Below, piece after piece: positions 15,325-21,212 of a stretch of 35,480 bases of DNA (its first letter is position 1; each line of letters opens with the position of its first letter). The stretch lies in contig DRGL01000039.1 in the NCBI GenBank assembly GCA_011050085.1, positions 1-35,480 on the forward strand, written 5' to 3'. Under the pieces are notes generated by a model. The model was not told the origin of the DNA. It did no database searches and was given only the letters and a program-made list of their open reading frames with translations. The DNA is from Pricia antarctica. Its GTDB lineage: Bacteria; Bacteroidota; Bacteroidia; Flavobacteriales; Flavobacteriaceae. A program made the translations under genes and the position numbers.

Positions 15325-16247
15325 AACTCACGATCCTGTACATGGTCTCGGCGCGCATCAACGTAAGACATAAAGCTGGTGCAGGTCTTACATAATTCCA
15401 TATCATTCGCCAGGTCATTTCTCAAATTCTCGCGCAATTCATTCATGCGACTGCCATGCCAGATTTCAAGTAAGGACTGATGATATACGTCTCCGACCTG
15501 ATATTTTTCGTCGTAATCAACGCAACATGCAAAGACCTTCCCGTCGGTAGCAACAACCAGTCGTTGACTCGGATAACCACAATACGTTCGTGTCGGTCTA
15601 TGCCTGCCATCATATTTTTTACTTCGGTCAAAGCAATAGTGTTCCGACACCTTGACATACCCGTCACCGAATATCACCCGCACCATTTCTTTGAAGTCCT
15701 CTTTTTTATTCACGTCCGTAATTATTCGTCTGACCCAAACATTATCGTGCCCCATTTCAACTACACGCCTAATCGTTTCGATAACGGTGCGTATGCCACC
15801 ACGTTTACGCATCTTGGCGTATAACTCTTTGTTCAACGTGTCAACGCTGAACATGCATTTCGTGGTGTACTTCAATCCCTCGATTGATTTATCAGGACAG
15901 TTCCCGTTCGTGTTAATCAATATGTCGTAGAATACCTTGCCCCGGACTGCAAACTGCATTATTTTCGTAAATTCTTGGTGTAAGGTCGGTTCGCCTCGCC
16001 AGTTAAATTTAACCGCAGGAATGCCTATATTCTTTGCCTCAGTAATCAAACGCATGGCTAAATCAAAAGGCATGAAACTGTTGACGACGTTTTTTCTATG
16101 GTCTTGGGTAGGAACGAAACAGGTCGGGCATTGAAGATTGCATACAGCAGACAATTCAATGTCAAGGTTCAGAGGTATCGGCGGCATCTTCTGCATGCTG
16201 TCATCCCATGCCTGCCGGTAGTGTGAAAAAGTAGAATAGTATTTCAC
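15321..16247 (-). CDS. Radical SAM / SPASM domain protein (308 aa)
   Basis: The radical SAM cluster motif is C36-x3-C40-x2-C43 in AVCNLQCPTCF, followed by a KFNWRGEPTLHQEF motif (GEP, SAM binding) at 80-93 and INTNGN. The C-terminal SPASM region has C223, C241/C242, C286 and C289 (TYCGYPSQRLVVATDGKVFA, VGDVYHQSLLEIW), expected to bind an auxiliary iron-sulphur cluster. Such proteins mature peptides or modify sugars and other small molecules; no precursor peptide is obvious. The setting beside sugar-nucleotide genes makes a carbohydrate substrate possible. GTG start at 16247 has only a weak binding site. It needs an anaerobic or reducing cytoplasm. Confidence 0.87.
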   Translation of the reverse strand: MKYYSTFSHYRQAWDDSMQKMPPIPLNLDIELSAVCNLQCPTCFVPTQDHRKNVVNSFMPFDLAMRLITEAKNIGIPAVKFNWRGEPTLHQEFTKIMQFAVRGKVFYDILINTNGNCPDKSIEGLKYTTKCMFSVDTLNKELYAKMRKRGGIRTVIETIRRVVEMGHDNVWVRRIITDVNKKEDFKEMVRVIFGDGYVKVSEHYCFDRSKKYDGRHRPTRTYCGYPSQRLVVATDGKVFACCVDYDEKYQVGDVYHQSLLEIWHGSRMNELRENLRNDLANDMELCKTCTSFMSYVDARRDHVQDREL

Positions 16248-16291
16248 GAATTTACTTTACTAAATTGTTATCTAAACCGCAAGGGTTTTTT

Positions 16292-16429
16292 TTACCGTGT
16301 ATTCTCTGCGATCGTTTCGAGTAACGTAATTATTCTGGCAACCCGCCAATCGTCAAGAATATTAGCAGTCGCAAAAACAATCCCGGCGGTCAGCCAGCCG
16401 ACAATCAATCCAATGATTATCTTTTTCAT
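16292..16429 (-). CDS. Mini-gene, secreted or membrane-anchored peptide (45 aa)
   Basis: Reads MKKIIIGLIVGWLTAGIVFA then TANILDDWRVARIITLLETI and ENTR. A basic start and 17-residue hydrophobic stretch ending at VFATA look like a signal peptide or single membrane anchor, followed by a short amphipathic helix. ATG at 16429 lies 11 bases after the upstream stop. Function unknown. Confidence 0.65.
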   Translation of the reverse strand: MKKIIIGLIVGWLTAGIVFATANILDDWRVARIITLLETIAENTR

Positions 16430-16439
16430 TTAAATCACT

Positions 16440-16625
16440 TCAGTCCCATATAATTTTAATCATGCCGCCTTTTATTGTAAGTAGCGTTTTATCATGCAAT
16501 CTAATACTCGTGCATTTCCCAAATTCATAAAAATTCACACTCCTCGCATTGAATTTCTCCATCAGTTTGCCATCACTTGAATACCAAAAAACCACAATAA
16601 CCAAAAACAATATTATCTTTTTCAT
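16440..16625 (-). CDS. Small protein with signal peptide or membrane anchor (61 aa)
   Basis: Begins MKKIILFLVIVVFWYSSDGK, a hydrophobic leader, then about 40 polar residues with one Cys (NFYEFGKCTSIRLHDKTLLTI). ATG at 16625 overlaps the upstream TGA. Its leader resembles that of the next gene (MKKIIIGLIVG), so the pair may share origin or location. Envelope-located accessory protein is a reasonable guess. Confidence 0.7.
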   Translation of the reverse strand: MKKIILFLVIVVFWYSSDGKLMEKFNARSVNFYEFGKCTSIRLHDKTLLTIKGGMIKIIWD

Positions 16626-16789
16626 TTGCCCCCCAGCATTTTAAAATCAATTTTTCTACATCTCTTGCATTTCATTCTCTGCACAGGCATTGCCACTAAC
16701 TCCGGCGTATTCTTTTTTGGCAGTATTCCTAAACCTATCGTCGTTGTCCAGTCGTGACTGCAAAAGATTTGCCTTAAAGTTTCGAGCAT
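16622..16789 (-). CDS. Mini-gene, zinc-binding protein (55 aa)
   Basis: Reads MLETLRQIFCSHDWTTTIGL and ends MKCKRCRKIDFKMLGGK. The pattern C-x-H-x-W near the N-terminus followed by C-x2-C about 30 residues later is a recurring small phage zinc protein. ATG at 16789 is inside the upstream gene's end (16-bp overlap) with AGGTAAC upstream; the stop overlaps the next ATG. Confidence 0.72.
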   Translation of the reverse strand: MLETLRQIFCSHDWTTTIGLGILPKKNTPELVAMPVQRMKCKRCRKIDFKMLGGK

Positions 16790-16980
16790 AAGTTACCTCG
16801 CTGTTTTAGAATCTCGATTTCGCCTGTTAATTTACTAACCGCATGCAATAGCCGATTGTTTTCAATCTTTAAATCGCAATCAGTTGTCACCAGTTTTAGA
16901 TAGTCGCTTGAAATGATTTTGTATTTCTTATGCATTTCAGCCAACCTCTTTGTGTTGAATAGGTCAATCATTCGCCTCAT
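16774..16980 (-). CDS. Small coiled-coil protein (68 aa)
   Basis: Highly helical, with heptad-like hydrophobic spacing in LKIENNRLLHAVSKLTGEIE and ILKQRGN. ATG at 16980 overlaps the 3' end of the membrane-protein gene by 17 bp. It directly follows a two-helix membrane protein, an arrangement seen in spanin- or holin-accessory pairs, but it has no membrane or lipobox signal itself, so this is only a possibility. Confidence 0.68.
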   Translation of the reverse strand: MRRMIDLFNTKRLAEMHKKYKIISSDYLKLVTTDCDLKIENNRLLHAVSKLTGEIEILKQRGNLCSKL

Positions 16981-17155
16981 CCCCCATTTCTTGTTCGAGC
17001 ATTATTTTAGAGAATACTAAATGTAATAGCGAGGCAACATATCCAATACCTATTCCAATTATTATTCCAAACAAACAGGCAATCGTCGGGTGGATGTGTC
17101 CAATCAAAGCACCCATGACAACACCGCCGGTAAATATTGCAAGGGATTTTTTCAT
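16964..17155 (-). CDS. Small two-helix membrane protein (63 aa)
   Basis: I take the ATG at 17155, which overlaps the upstream TGA (TGATG) and has AAGGGGG four bases before; a GTG three bases earlier is also open. Two hydrophobic segments, SLAIFTGGVVMGALIG and IACLFGIIIGIGIGYVASLL, are joined by a short HIHPT turn and followed by a charged tail. This is the size and shape of a class II holin, but glycine-rich pairs are also common in unrelated phage membrane proteins. Confidence 0.7.
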   Translation of the reverse strand: MKKSLAIFTGGVVMGALIGHIHPTIACLFGIIIGIGIGYVASLLHLVFSKIMLEQEMGDEAND

Positions 17156-17229
17156 CACTCCCCCTTCGGAGGTGGCGGTGGTAGCGGTTTCTTAGCACCT
17201 AATGGTGGATATTCCGGAACTTTTGCCAT
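17155..17229 (-). CDS. Proline-rich micropeptide (24 aa)
   Basis: Reads MAKVPEYPPLGAKKPLPPPP and PKGE. ATG at 17229 has a near-ideal TTTGGAGGAATA binding site and its TGA overlaps the ATG of the following membrane protein. The strong site argues for real translation; it may serve as a coupling leader or as a polyproline ligand. Proline runs of this kind stall ribosomes without EF-P, which could regulate the downstream gene. Confidence 0.6.
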   Translation of the reverse strand: MAKVPEYPPLGAKKPLPPPPPKGE

Positions 17230-17245
17230 TATTCCTCCAAATGTT

Positions 17246-17329
17246 TCGGGCAGGCAGGATTCGAACCTGCTTTGATAGTTCCTTGTTGTTGTGCGACACC
17301 GCTGAGCTGATTAACTATCTACCCACCCG
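17246..17329 (-). tRNA. tRNA-like element with non-canonical middle
   Basis: On the minus strand the 5' segment CGGGTGG pairs with the 3' segment CTGCCCG as a 7-bp acceptor stem (two G-U pairs), next to a perfect T-arm (GCAGG, loop TTCGAAT, CCTGC) and an A discriminator. The 52 bases between do not fold into normal D and anticodon arms: a D-loop-like AGCTCAGCGGT is present, but the only long helix is GATAGTT with AACTATC enclosing 32 bases. No anticodon can be assigned. It may be a degraded tRNA, a rearranged tRNA or a tRNA mimic similar in plan to the tmRNA tRNA-like domain. Confidence 0.5.
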
Positions 17330-17387
17330 ACGATTTGCGTTTTCGCCAGAACGCCACTGCCCGTGTATATTAATTTGCTCTCAACGC

Positions 17388-17624
17388 TTATATTTCTTGA
17401 ACCGTGATGCGGACTTTTGTTTTATAATTACTGCCAAGTAATCTTCTTTTATTTAAATTAATTCTTGGAACTAATAGCCAATCAAAATTCATCGCGTTTA
17501 ATTCCCATTTTTTATAAGTATATCCAACCAAACTTTTCTTCCGCTTCTTCTTAACAGCAGGCATTTCAAAACCTCCAACCCATATCCCCGGACTAATCTC
17601 TTTTACTTTCTTCCGCTTCTTCAT
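17388..17624 (-). CDS. Small basic protein with two MKKRKK-type units (78 aa)
   Basis: ATG at 17624 follows CGGAGGAAG. The protein begins MKKRKKVKEISPGIWVGGFE and repeats the unit internally as MPAVKKKRKKSLVGYTYKKW. The internal ATG at 17564 has its own GGAGGTTTTGAA ribosome binding site, so a 58-residue shorter product is likely as well. The C-terminus (NFDWLLVPRINLNKRRLL) is also basic. Nucleic-acid binding is suggested by charge. Likely formed by joining two copies of the local mini-gene unit. Confidence 0.68.
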   Translation of the reverse strand: MKKRKKVKEISPGIWVGGFEMPAVKKKRKKSLVGYTYKKWELNAMNFDWLLVPRINLNKRRLLGSNYKTKVRITVQEI

Positions 17625-17761
17625 AGCTTCCTCCGATAAATTATTTCATTAATTCTTCCGATAAAATCACACAATGATAAATTTAAAGCATACATCCATG
17701 AACCAATGCAACAAATACATCGAAATAATATATGATATAAACTTTTCTTCCGCTTTTTCAT
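17621..17761 (-). CDS. Mini-gene, MKKRKK-start membrane peptide (46 aa)
   Basis: Reads MKKRKKSLYHILFRCICCIG then SWMYALNLSLCDFIGR and INEIIYRRKL. AGGAG precedes the ATG at 17761; the TGA overlaps the next gene's ATG. A Cys-rich hydrophobic segment follows the basic start. A longer reading in another frame over this stretch is a shadow, because this frame has proper starts and binding sites. Confidence 0.65.
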   Translation of the reverse strand: MKKRKKSLYHILFRCICCIGSWMYALNLSLCDFIGRINEIIYRRKL

Positions 17762-17764
17762 AAT

Positions 17765-17890
17765 TTAATCTCCTGATAAAACAACCGCTATCACTAAAAT
17801 TATTGCCGTAAAAATGTAGTAGGGAATTAAAATAAAATCTATTACCATTTTCAATCTTTCTATATAAATTTCTTTCTTCCGCTTCTTCAT
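17765..17890 (-). CDS. Mini-gene, MKKRKK-start single-pass membrane peptide (41 aa)
   Basis: Reads MKKRKKEIYIERLKMVIDFI then LIPYYIFTAIILVIAVVLSG D. One clear membrane helix occupies residues about 15-38. ATG at 17890 overlaps the upstream TGA (ATGA) with CGGGG upstream. Shares its first six codons almost exactly with the next two genes. Confidence 0.68.
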   Translation of the reverse strand: MKKRKKEIYIERLKMVIDFILIPYYIFTAIILVIAVVLSGD

Positions 17891-18045
17891 CGCTTACCCC
17901 GCTTCTTTTTCGGCTTGACCAATTCACCCCAAATAAAATTCAGGTGTTTGCATTTTGCACATTCAAAAAATTGTACTGTGCAATAGCCGATGTACTTAGC
18001 TTGTCTTGTTTTCTTCCGCCTCTTGGGCTTCCGGGGGTTCTTCAT
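17887..18045 (-). CDS. Mini-gene, basic zinc-finger-like protein (52 aa)
   Basis: Reads MKNPRKPKRRKKTRQAKYIG, a Cys cluster YCTVQFFECAKCKHLN, and a basic tail LVKPKKKRGKR. ATG at 18045 overlaps the pentapeptide gene's TGA. Three Cys plus His could bind zinc; the two basic ends suggest RNA or DNA binding. It is the first of four consecutive mini-genes with an MKK/RRKK-type start. Confidence 0.7.
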   Translation of the reverse strand: MKNPRKPKRRKKTRQAKYIGYCTVQFFECAKCKHLNFIWGELVKPKKKRGKR

Positions 18046-18815
18046 GGTTCCTCTTTTATTTTTAATAAATTCTCTACGTGTTTTTTCGTGTATTTTTTTA
18101 ATACTTTTAATTTCTTTACGCGAAATTTACCGTCAGTCGTATATGGTATACACACAATATCTTTTGCATCAAATTCTACCTCAATAAATGTAATACCGTT
18201 TTTATTTATGGAGTCATTATAACACCATGAAAGCGTAGCCACATTTAATCCTTTTCCACAATTTACAAAAGGATTAGTATCATAATCTCGCGTTTCATAT
18301 TCTTTATCAGTAACATATTCTTTATTTTGATATGGCGATCTACCGTCCTTTAAATATTTCCATGCCCGAATTGTGCCATTAACATTTTGTATTAAATCTA
18401 AATCAGGTCGGTAAAATATTTCTGCTCCCTGCAAGTATGCTCCCTGCAAGTCTGCTCCCTGCAAGTATGCTCCCCGCAAGTATGCTCCCTGCAAGTCTGC
18501 TCCCTGCAAGTATGCTCCCTGCAAGTCTGCTCCCCGCAAGTATGCTCCCTGCAAGTCTGCTCCCTGCAAGTATGCTTTCCGCAAGTCTGCTCCCTGCAAG
18601 TCTGCTCCCCGCAAGTATGCTTCCTGCAAGTCTGCTCTCTGCAAGTCTGCTCCCTGCAAGTATGCTCCCTGCAAGTCTGCTTTCCGCAAGTCTGCTCCCT
18701 GCAAGTCTGCTTTCCGCAAGTCTGCTCCCTGCAAGTCTGCTCTCTTCCCATCTTTTTCATCAGCAAACCACTTTTTATGCTTCTTTAAAATTTCTTGTAA
18801 TTCTGCATGATTCAT
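18042..18815 (-). CDS. Pentapeptide-repeat protein with conserved C-terminal domain (257 aa)
   Basis: Residues 26-130 are 21 uninterrupted A(D/Y)L(Q/R)(G/K/R/E) pentapeptides, which fold into a right-handed quadrilateral beta-helix; known members mimic DNA (Qnr, MfpA) or act as scaffolds. The C-terminal 120 residues (IRAWKYLKDGRSPYQNKEYV, FVNCGKGLNVATLSWCYND, DIVCIPYTTDGKFRVKKLKVL) form a separate domain of the kind found in many phage proteins of unknown function. The N-terminus HAELQEILKKHKKWFADEKD is the usual lead-in. DNA mimicry against gyrase or restriction enzymes is possible, unproven. Repeat number is likely variable between relatives. Confidence 0.88.
   Translation of the reverse strand: MNHAELQEILKKHKKWFADEKDGKRADLQGADLRKADLQGADLRKADLQGAYLQGADLQRADLQEAYLRGADLQGADLRKAYLQGADLQGAYLRGADLQGAYLQGADLQGAYLRGAYLQGADLQGAYLQGAEIFYRPDLDLIQNVNGTIRAWKYLKDGRSPYQNKEYVTDKEYETRDYDTNPFVNCGKGLNVATLSWCYNDSINKNGITFIEVEFDAKDIVCIPYTTDGKFRVKKLKVLKKYTKKHVENLLKIKEEP
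18426..18740 (-). repeat. 15-bp coding tandem repeat array (21 units)
   Basis: Near-identical 15-mers, plus-strand consensus TCTGCTCCCTGCAAG with TATGCT, CCCCGC and TTTCCGC variants, encode the pentapeptides. Because the period is a multiple of three and stop codons are absent, long open frames also appear in another minus frame and on the plus strand; these are artefacts. The near-identity indicates recent expansion by slippage or unequal recombination. Confidence 0.95.
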
Positions 18816-19125
18816 CTTTCCCCTCCCCCCCTCTCATCTTCTGCATCTGGGCTTTGTAGATGTCTTTGATTATTTCTTCATTCCAATAGCAAGGTACATT
18901 ATCAGATTTAACTCTCTCCACTATTTCTTTCATATCTTCTAAACTCAACACCGCACTCTGCAACCGCTTGATCTCTTGGTCGTGGTACTTCTCGTATTCG
19001 TCTATGGCTTTATTATATTGCTCGATACCCCAACACTCTTGACAACTCCCCCATACACAATGAGGATGCTTAAACTCTTTCTTCTCCGGCTTCGGTATCC
19101 GTCCGGCGTTCTCTTTGGTGGTCAT
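18775..19125 (-). CDS. Hypothetical protein with Cys/His N-terminus (116 aa)
   Basis: ATG at 19125 overlaps the upstream TGA and follows GGAGGGTAA. Residues 19-31 HPHCVWGSCQECW hold three Cys and two His in a zinc-finger-like spacing; the rest is helical and acidic (EYEKYHDQEIKRLQSAVLSL, EDMKEIVERVK). The 3' end overlaps the pentapeptide gene by 41 bp. No family recognised. Confidence 0.72.
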   Translation of the reverse strand: MTTKENAGRIPKPEKKEFKHPHCVWGSCQECWGIEQYNKAIDEYEKYHDQEIKRLQSAVLSLEDMKEIVERVKSDNVPCYWNEEIIKDIYKAQMQKMRGGEGKDESCRITRNFKEA

Positions 19126-19586
19126 TTACCCTCCAATGGTTCATATATTTTTTCAAAATGTCCCCTCAACCAAAACCTACGCAATGCAGAGAACATCATC
19201 ATATTTTCATTCAAAAGTTTTTTTATTGTGGAAGGATGAAAGTTTTTATCGTTTCTTGAAGCACTCTCCAGCATCCGCGCTTTATTGTTTTTCACAAGCA
19301 AGACTCCCCACCCTTCCGGAATATTAATTTTTTGATATAGTTCGCTTGGCATACAATAAATTCTATAATTACCCATGCTTTGTTCTGGAAACCTTCTTGA
19401 TATTTTTCTCTCGTCTGCTTTGAAATCTGACACATTTGTTTTACATTCAATAAGTGTTGTGTAATAACTTCGAAATCCAATCACGTCAGGGGTTTCATTT
19501 GCATACGTTGTAAACTCTTTAAAGACAAAAGAGTGATTTCTACAAGCCCATTTGTATGCAATATCCACAAGCTCTTTATGCTTCAT
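19122..19586 (-). CDS. PD-(D/E)XK nuclease-like protein (MmcB-type, 154 aa)
   Basis: The core ETPDVIGF (31-38) ... TTLIECK (43-49) is the nuclease signature (D34, E47, K49), preceded by a helix HKELVDIAYKWACRNHSFVF and followed by ADERKISRR and YRIYCMP as in MmcB/phage homologues often labelled as DNA-repair or hypothetical proteins. Start chosen at the ATG at 19586 with AAGGAGG seven bases upstream; a non-ATG start seven codons earlier is open. Part of the early module, so a DNA-processing role is expected. Confidence 0.78.
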   Translation of the reverse strand: MKHKELVDIAYKWACRNHSFVFKEFTTYANETPDVIGFRSYYTTLIECKTNVSDFKADERKISRRFPEQSMGNYRIYCMPSELYQKINIPEGWGVLLVKNNKARMLESASRNDKNFHPSTIKKLLNENMMMFSALRRFWLRGHFEKIYEPLEGK

Positions 19587-19846
19587 CCCTTCGCCTCCTT
19601 GCGCCATTTTAGTTTTACTTTATAATAATACTTAACACCATGTTCGTCGTATACTTCCACCCATTTCTCCGGGGAGTCGGTGCGAGGGATGATGTGAAAT
19701 TTGTCCATTATAGAAACCGTTCGTTTTAATAAATTACACTCAACTATAGTTAAACTAGCACACCCCAAATATCCCATTTCAGCATCGTGTACAATTTTTG
19801 TTATTATTTCCATACCCTTATCAATCTCACTCTTTGATTCTGTCAT
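19583..19846 (-). CDS. Hypothetical early protein (87 aa)
   Basis: ATG at 19846; the 3' end overlaps the nuclease start (ATGA-type). Helical N-terminal half (SEIDKGMEIITKIVHDAEMG) and beta C-terminal half (KWVEVYDEHGVKYYYKVKLKW). No motif recognised. Confidence 0.7.
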   Translation of the reverse strand: MTESKSEIDKGMEIITKIVHDAEMGYLGCASLTIVECNLLKRTVSIMDKFHIIPRTDSPEKWVEVYDEHGVKYYYKVKLKWRKEAKG

Positions 19847-19850
19847 TGTT

Positions 19851-19988
19851 TTACCTCACCTCATGCATATCGAATTGAAGCAATCGCGCCTGCGGATCAA
19901 TATCGTTGATTAACTTTTTAATCTCTTTTTTAAATTCATATACTCCATAATCTTCCGTCTCAATAACAAACTCTATTTTTACATTCAT
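19851..19988 (-). CDS. Mini-gene, hypothetical (45 aa)
   Basis: Reads MNVKIEFVIETEDYGVYEFK then KEIKKLINDIDPQARLLQFD and MHEVR: a beta-alpha-beta-like miniprotein with balanced codons. ATG at 19988 has AAAGGAAT upstream and overlaps the upstream stop; the stop lies five bases before the next ATG. Resembles the 51-residue protein at 26834-26989 (both open with a VKIE/KVFLKIET beta strand). Confidence 0.65.
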   Translation of the reverse strand: MNVKIEFVIETEDYGVYEFKKEIKKLINDIDPQARLLQFDMHEVR

Positions 19989-20290
19989 TCCTTTGCCTCC
20001 AGATTCTTACGTGCCTGGTCGATTGCTTCGTTGAATCCTTTAAATTTTAAATATTCACTTCCACGTTGTATGTTGTTTAAATCTTTCTTCTCCGGCAACT
20101 GTACGATTGCCCAGAGACGGATAATATGTGCTTTAATTCCAATACAATCGCATTGAACCTGAACAGTTATTGGACAAGTATCAACGCAAACATCACCATT
20201 ACATCCAGAATCATGTTCAGATTCTGTAGTAAATCCTTCGCCCTCACAATTAGAACATTTATTATCTAATATCTCTCGTAATGTTTTCAT
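19985..20290 (-). CDS. Cys-rich zinc-binding protein, DnaJ-like ribbon (101 aa)
   Basis: Residues 12-50 contain CSNCEGEGF, CNGDVCVDTC and CDC, like the CxxCxGxG zinc repeats of DnaJ and many phage small proteins. The C-terminal half is an amphipathic helix region (GFNEAIDQARKNLEAKE). ATG at 20290 follows TAAGGA. Function unknown. Confidence 0.75.
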   Translation of the reverse strand: MKTLREILDNKCSNCEGEGFTTESEHDSGCNGDVCVDTCPITVQVQCDCIGIKAHIIRLWAIVQLPEKKDLNNIQRGSEYLKFKGFNEAIDQARKNLEAKE

Positions 20291-20293
20291 TCC

Positions 20294-20434
20294 TTACCGC
20301 CTCTTTTTTTTATTGCGTAAAAATTCACGTGTGCTATCTATTTGTATGTTCTTTACACTCCAACCACTGTTTAAACTCCATATTTTCTTAGCGAATACTG
20401 TAGCCATAACTAAATACATACTAAACGATTTCAT
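20294..20434 (-). CDS. Mini-gene, hypothetical basic peptide (46 aa)
   Basis: Reads MKSFSMYLVMATVFAKKIWS then LNSGWSVKNIQIDSTREFLR and NKKKRR. The ATG at 20434 overlaps the upstream stop and has TTGGAGAA before it. Short hydrophobic N-terminus with basic C-terminus; could be membrane-associated. Modest support. Confidence 0.55.
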   Translation of the reverse strand: MKSFSMYLVMATVFAKKIWSLNSGWSVKNIQIDSTREFLRNKKKRR

Positions 20435-20685
20435 TTCTCCAACCTCCGCAGGATTTCTTCTCGTAATTGATTATGATGAATATTTTCTGCGCAACTATTA
20501 CAGATTATCGGGCTGTCGTCTCCATGCCAACATTCTCTTTTCTTTCCTGCAATCTCTCGCACAAGGTCGATGATGCGTTGTTCTGAATCAGATAAAGCAT
20601 TATCACAATATGGACTTGGTAAACAGTTTTTTCTTGAAAAAAAAGTATCTAATTCTTCCCTCAACTTCTTGCGGAATGTCATCAT
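20431..20685 (-). CDS. Hypothetical protein with Cys/His cluster (84 aa)
   Basis: Start set at the ATG at 20685 (MMTFRKKLREELDTFFSRKN) because GGAGGTGGG lies directly upstream and it overlaps the previous TGA. The segment KRECWHGDDSPIICNSCAEN has three Cys and a His, suggesting zinc binding. Otherwise charged helices. Confidence 0.7.
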   Translation of the reverse strand: MMTFRKKLREELDTFFSRKNCLPSPYCDNALSDSEQRIIDLVREIAGKKRECWHGDDSPIICNSCAENIHHNQLREEILRRLEK

Positions 20686-21212
20686 CCCACCTCCACCAGT
20701 TTTGAACACTTCTGAATATTTACTATTGCCATCCTCGGATTCTTAACCAGCGAGCATTGGAAGTCAACGCAGTTGCCGCACATCCGCAATATATTCATAA
20801 ACCGCATTTCGTCAAACCAATAAATCGTTGATTTTATAAATTTATTTTCAATCGGGTCGAAATGAATGATACCGTTTGCCCTGCCCGGATTCGTTTCCAA
20901 CAACCTGAACTCTCGATGATACTCCTCGCAGAATACTTTTAACTCCCCTGTCTCCATGTTACCGGTGCCGATGCTCATTGAACCCTTCTCGATTGTTTTT
21001 TTTACTGTTCTTAATTTTTCATATCGCACCGTTTCCGTCAATGACGCATTCCTGTCCAGGGTCAGCTTTATAGTAAAATACCTTTTAAAATCTTGTCGCG
21101 CCGTCTTAATTGCATCGCATCTATTACACACATTCGAGCCGCAATTACATCCACATATTAAACAGTTCACATATTTTTCAAACACAATGCTTTCAGCTTC
21201 CGCTTTTTCCAT
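20682..21212 (-). CDS. Hypothetical protein with N-terminal Cys cluster (176 aa)
   Basis: Residues 17-32 hold CLICGCNCGSNVCNRC, six Cys that could coordinate one or two zinc ions; a second group MCGNCVDFQCS lies near residue 145. Between them is an alpha/beta region (RYFTIKLTLDRNASLTETVR, GIIHFDPIENKFIKSTIYWF). Overlaps the replisome organizer gene by 20 bp. No family recognised; expression with replication genes suggests a nucleic-acid role. Confidence 0.72.
   Translation of the reverse strand: MEKAEAESIVFEKYVNCLICGCNCGSNVCNRCDAIKTARQDFKRYFTIKLTLDRNASLTETVRYEKLRTVKKTIEKGSMSIGTGNMETGELKVFCEEYHREFRLLETNPGRANGIIHFDPIENKFIKSTIYWFDEMRFMNILRMCGNCVDFQCSLVKNPRMAIVNIQKCSKLVEVG

Noticed and set aside
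16260-16300. AAACC/GGTTT hairpin after the 45-residue gene as a terminator
   Set aside because: Only a 5-bp stem and no U tract follows on the minus strand.
17246-17329. tRNA-like element as a phage attachment site
   Set aside because: No integrase or second copy of the sequence is present in the window, and the acceptor 5' half is also present, which an att core would not need.
17667-17927. 86-codon minus-strand frame across the MKKRKK mini-gene cluster
   Set aside because: It has no ribosome binding site, poor composition, and runs through two genes in other frames that have good sites and stop/start overlaps.
18398-18859. Long frames in the other minus frame and on the plus strand across the pentapeptide array
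   Set aside because: They are products of the 15-bp period (Cys/Arg/Glu- or Leu/Pro/Ala-rich repeats) and vanish outside the array.
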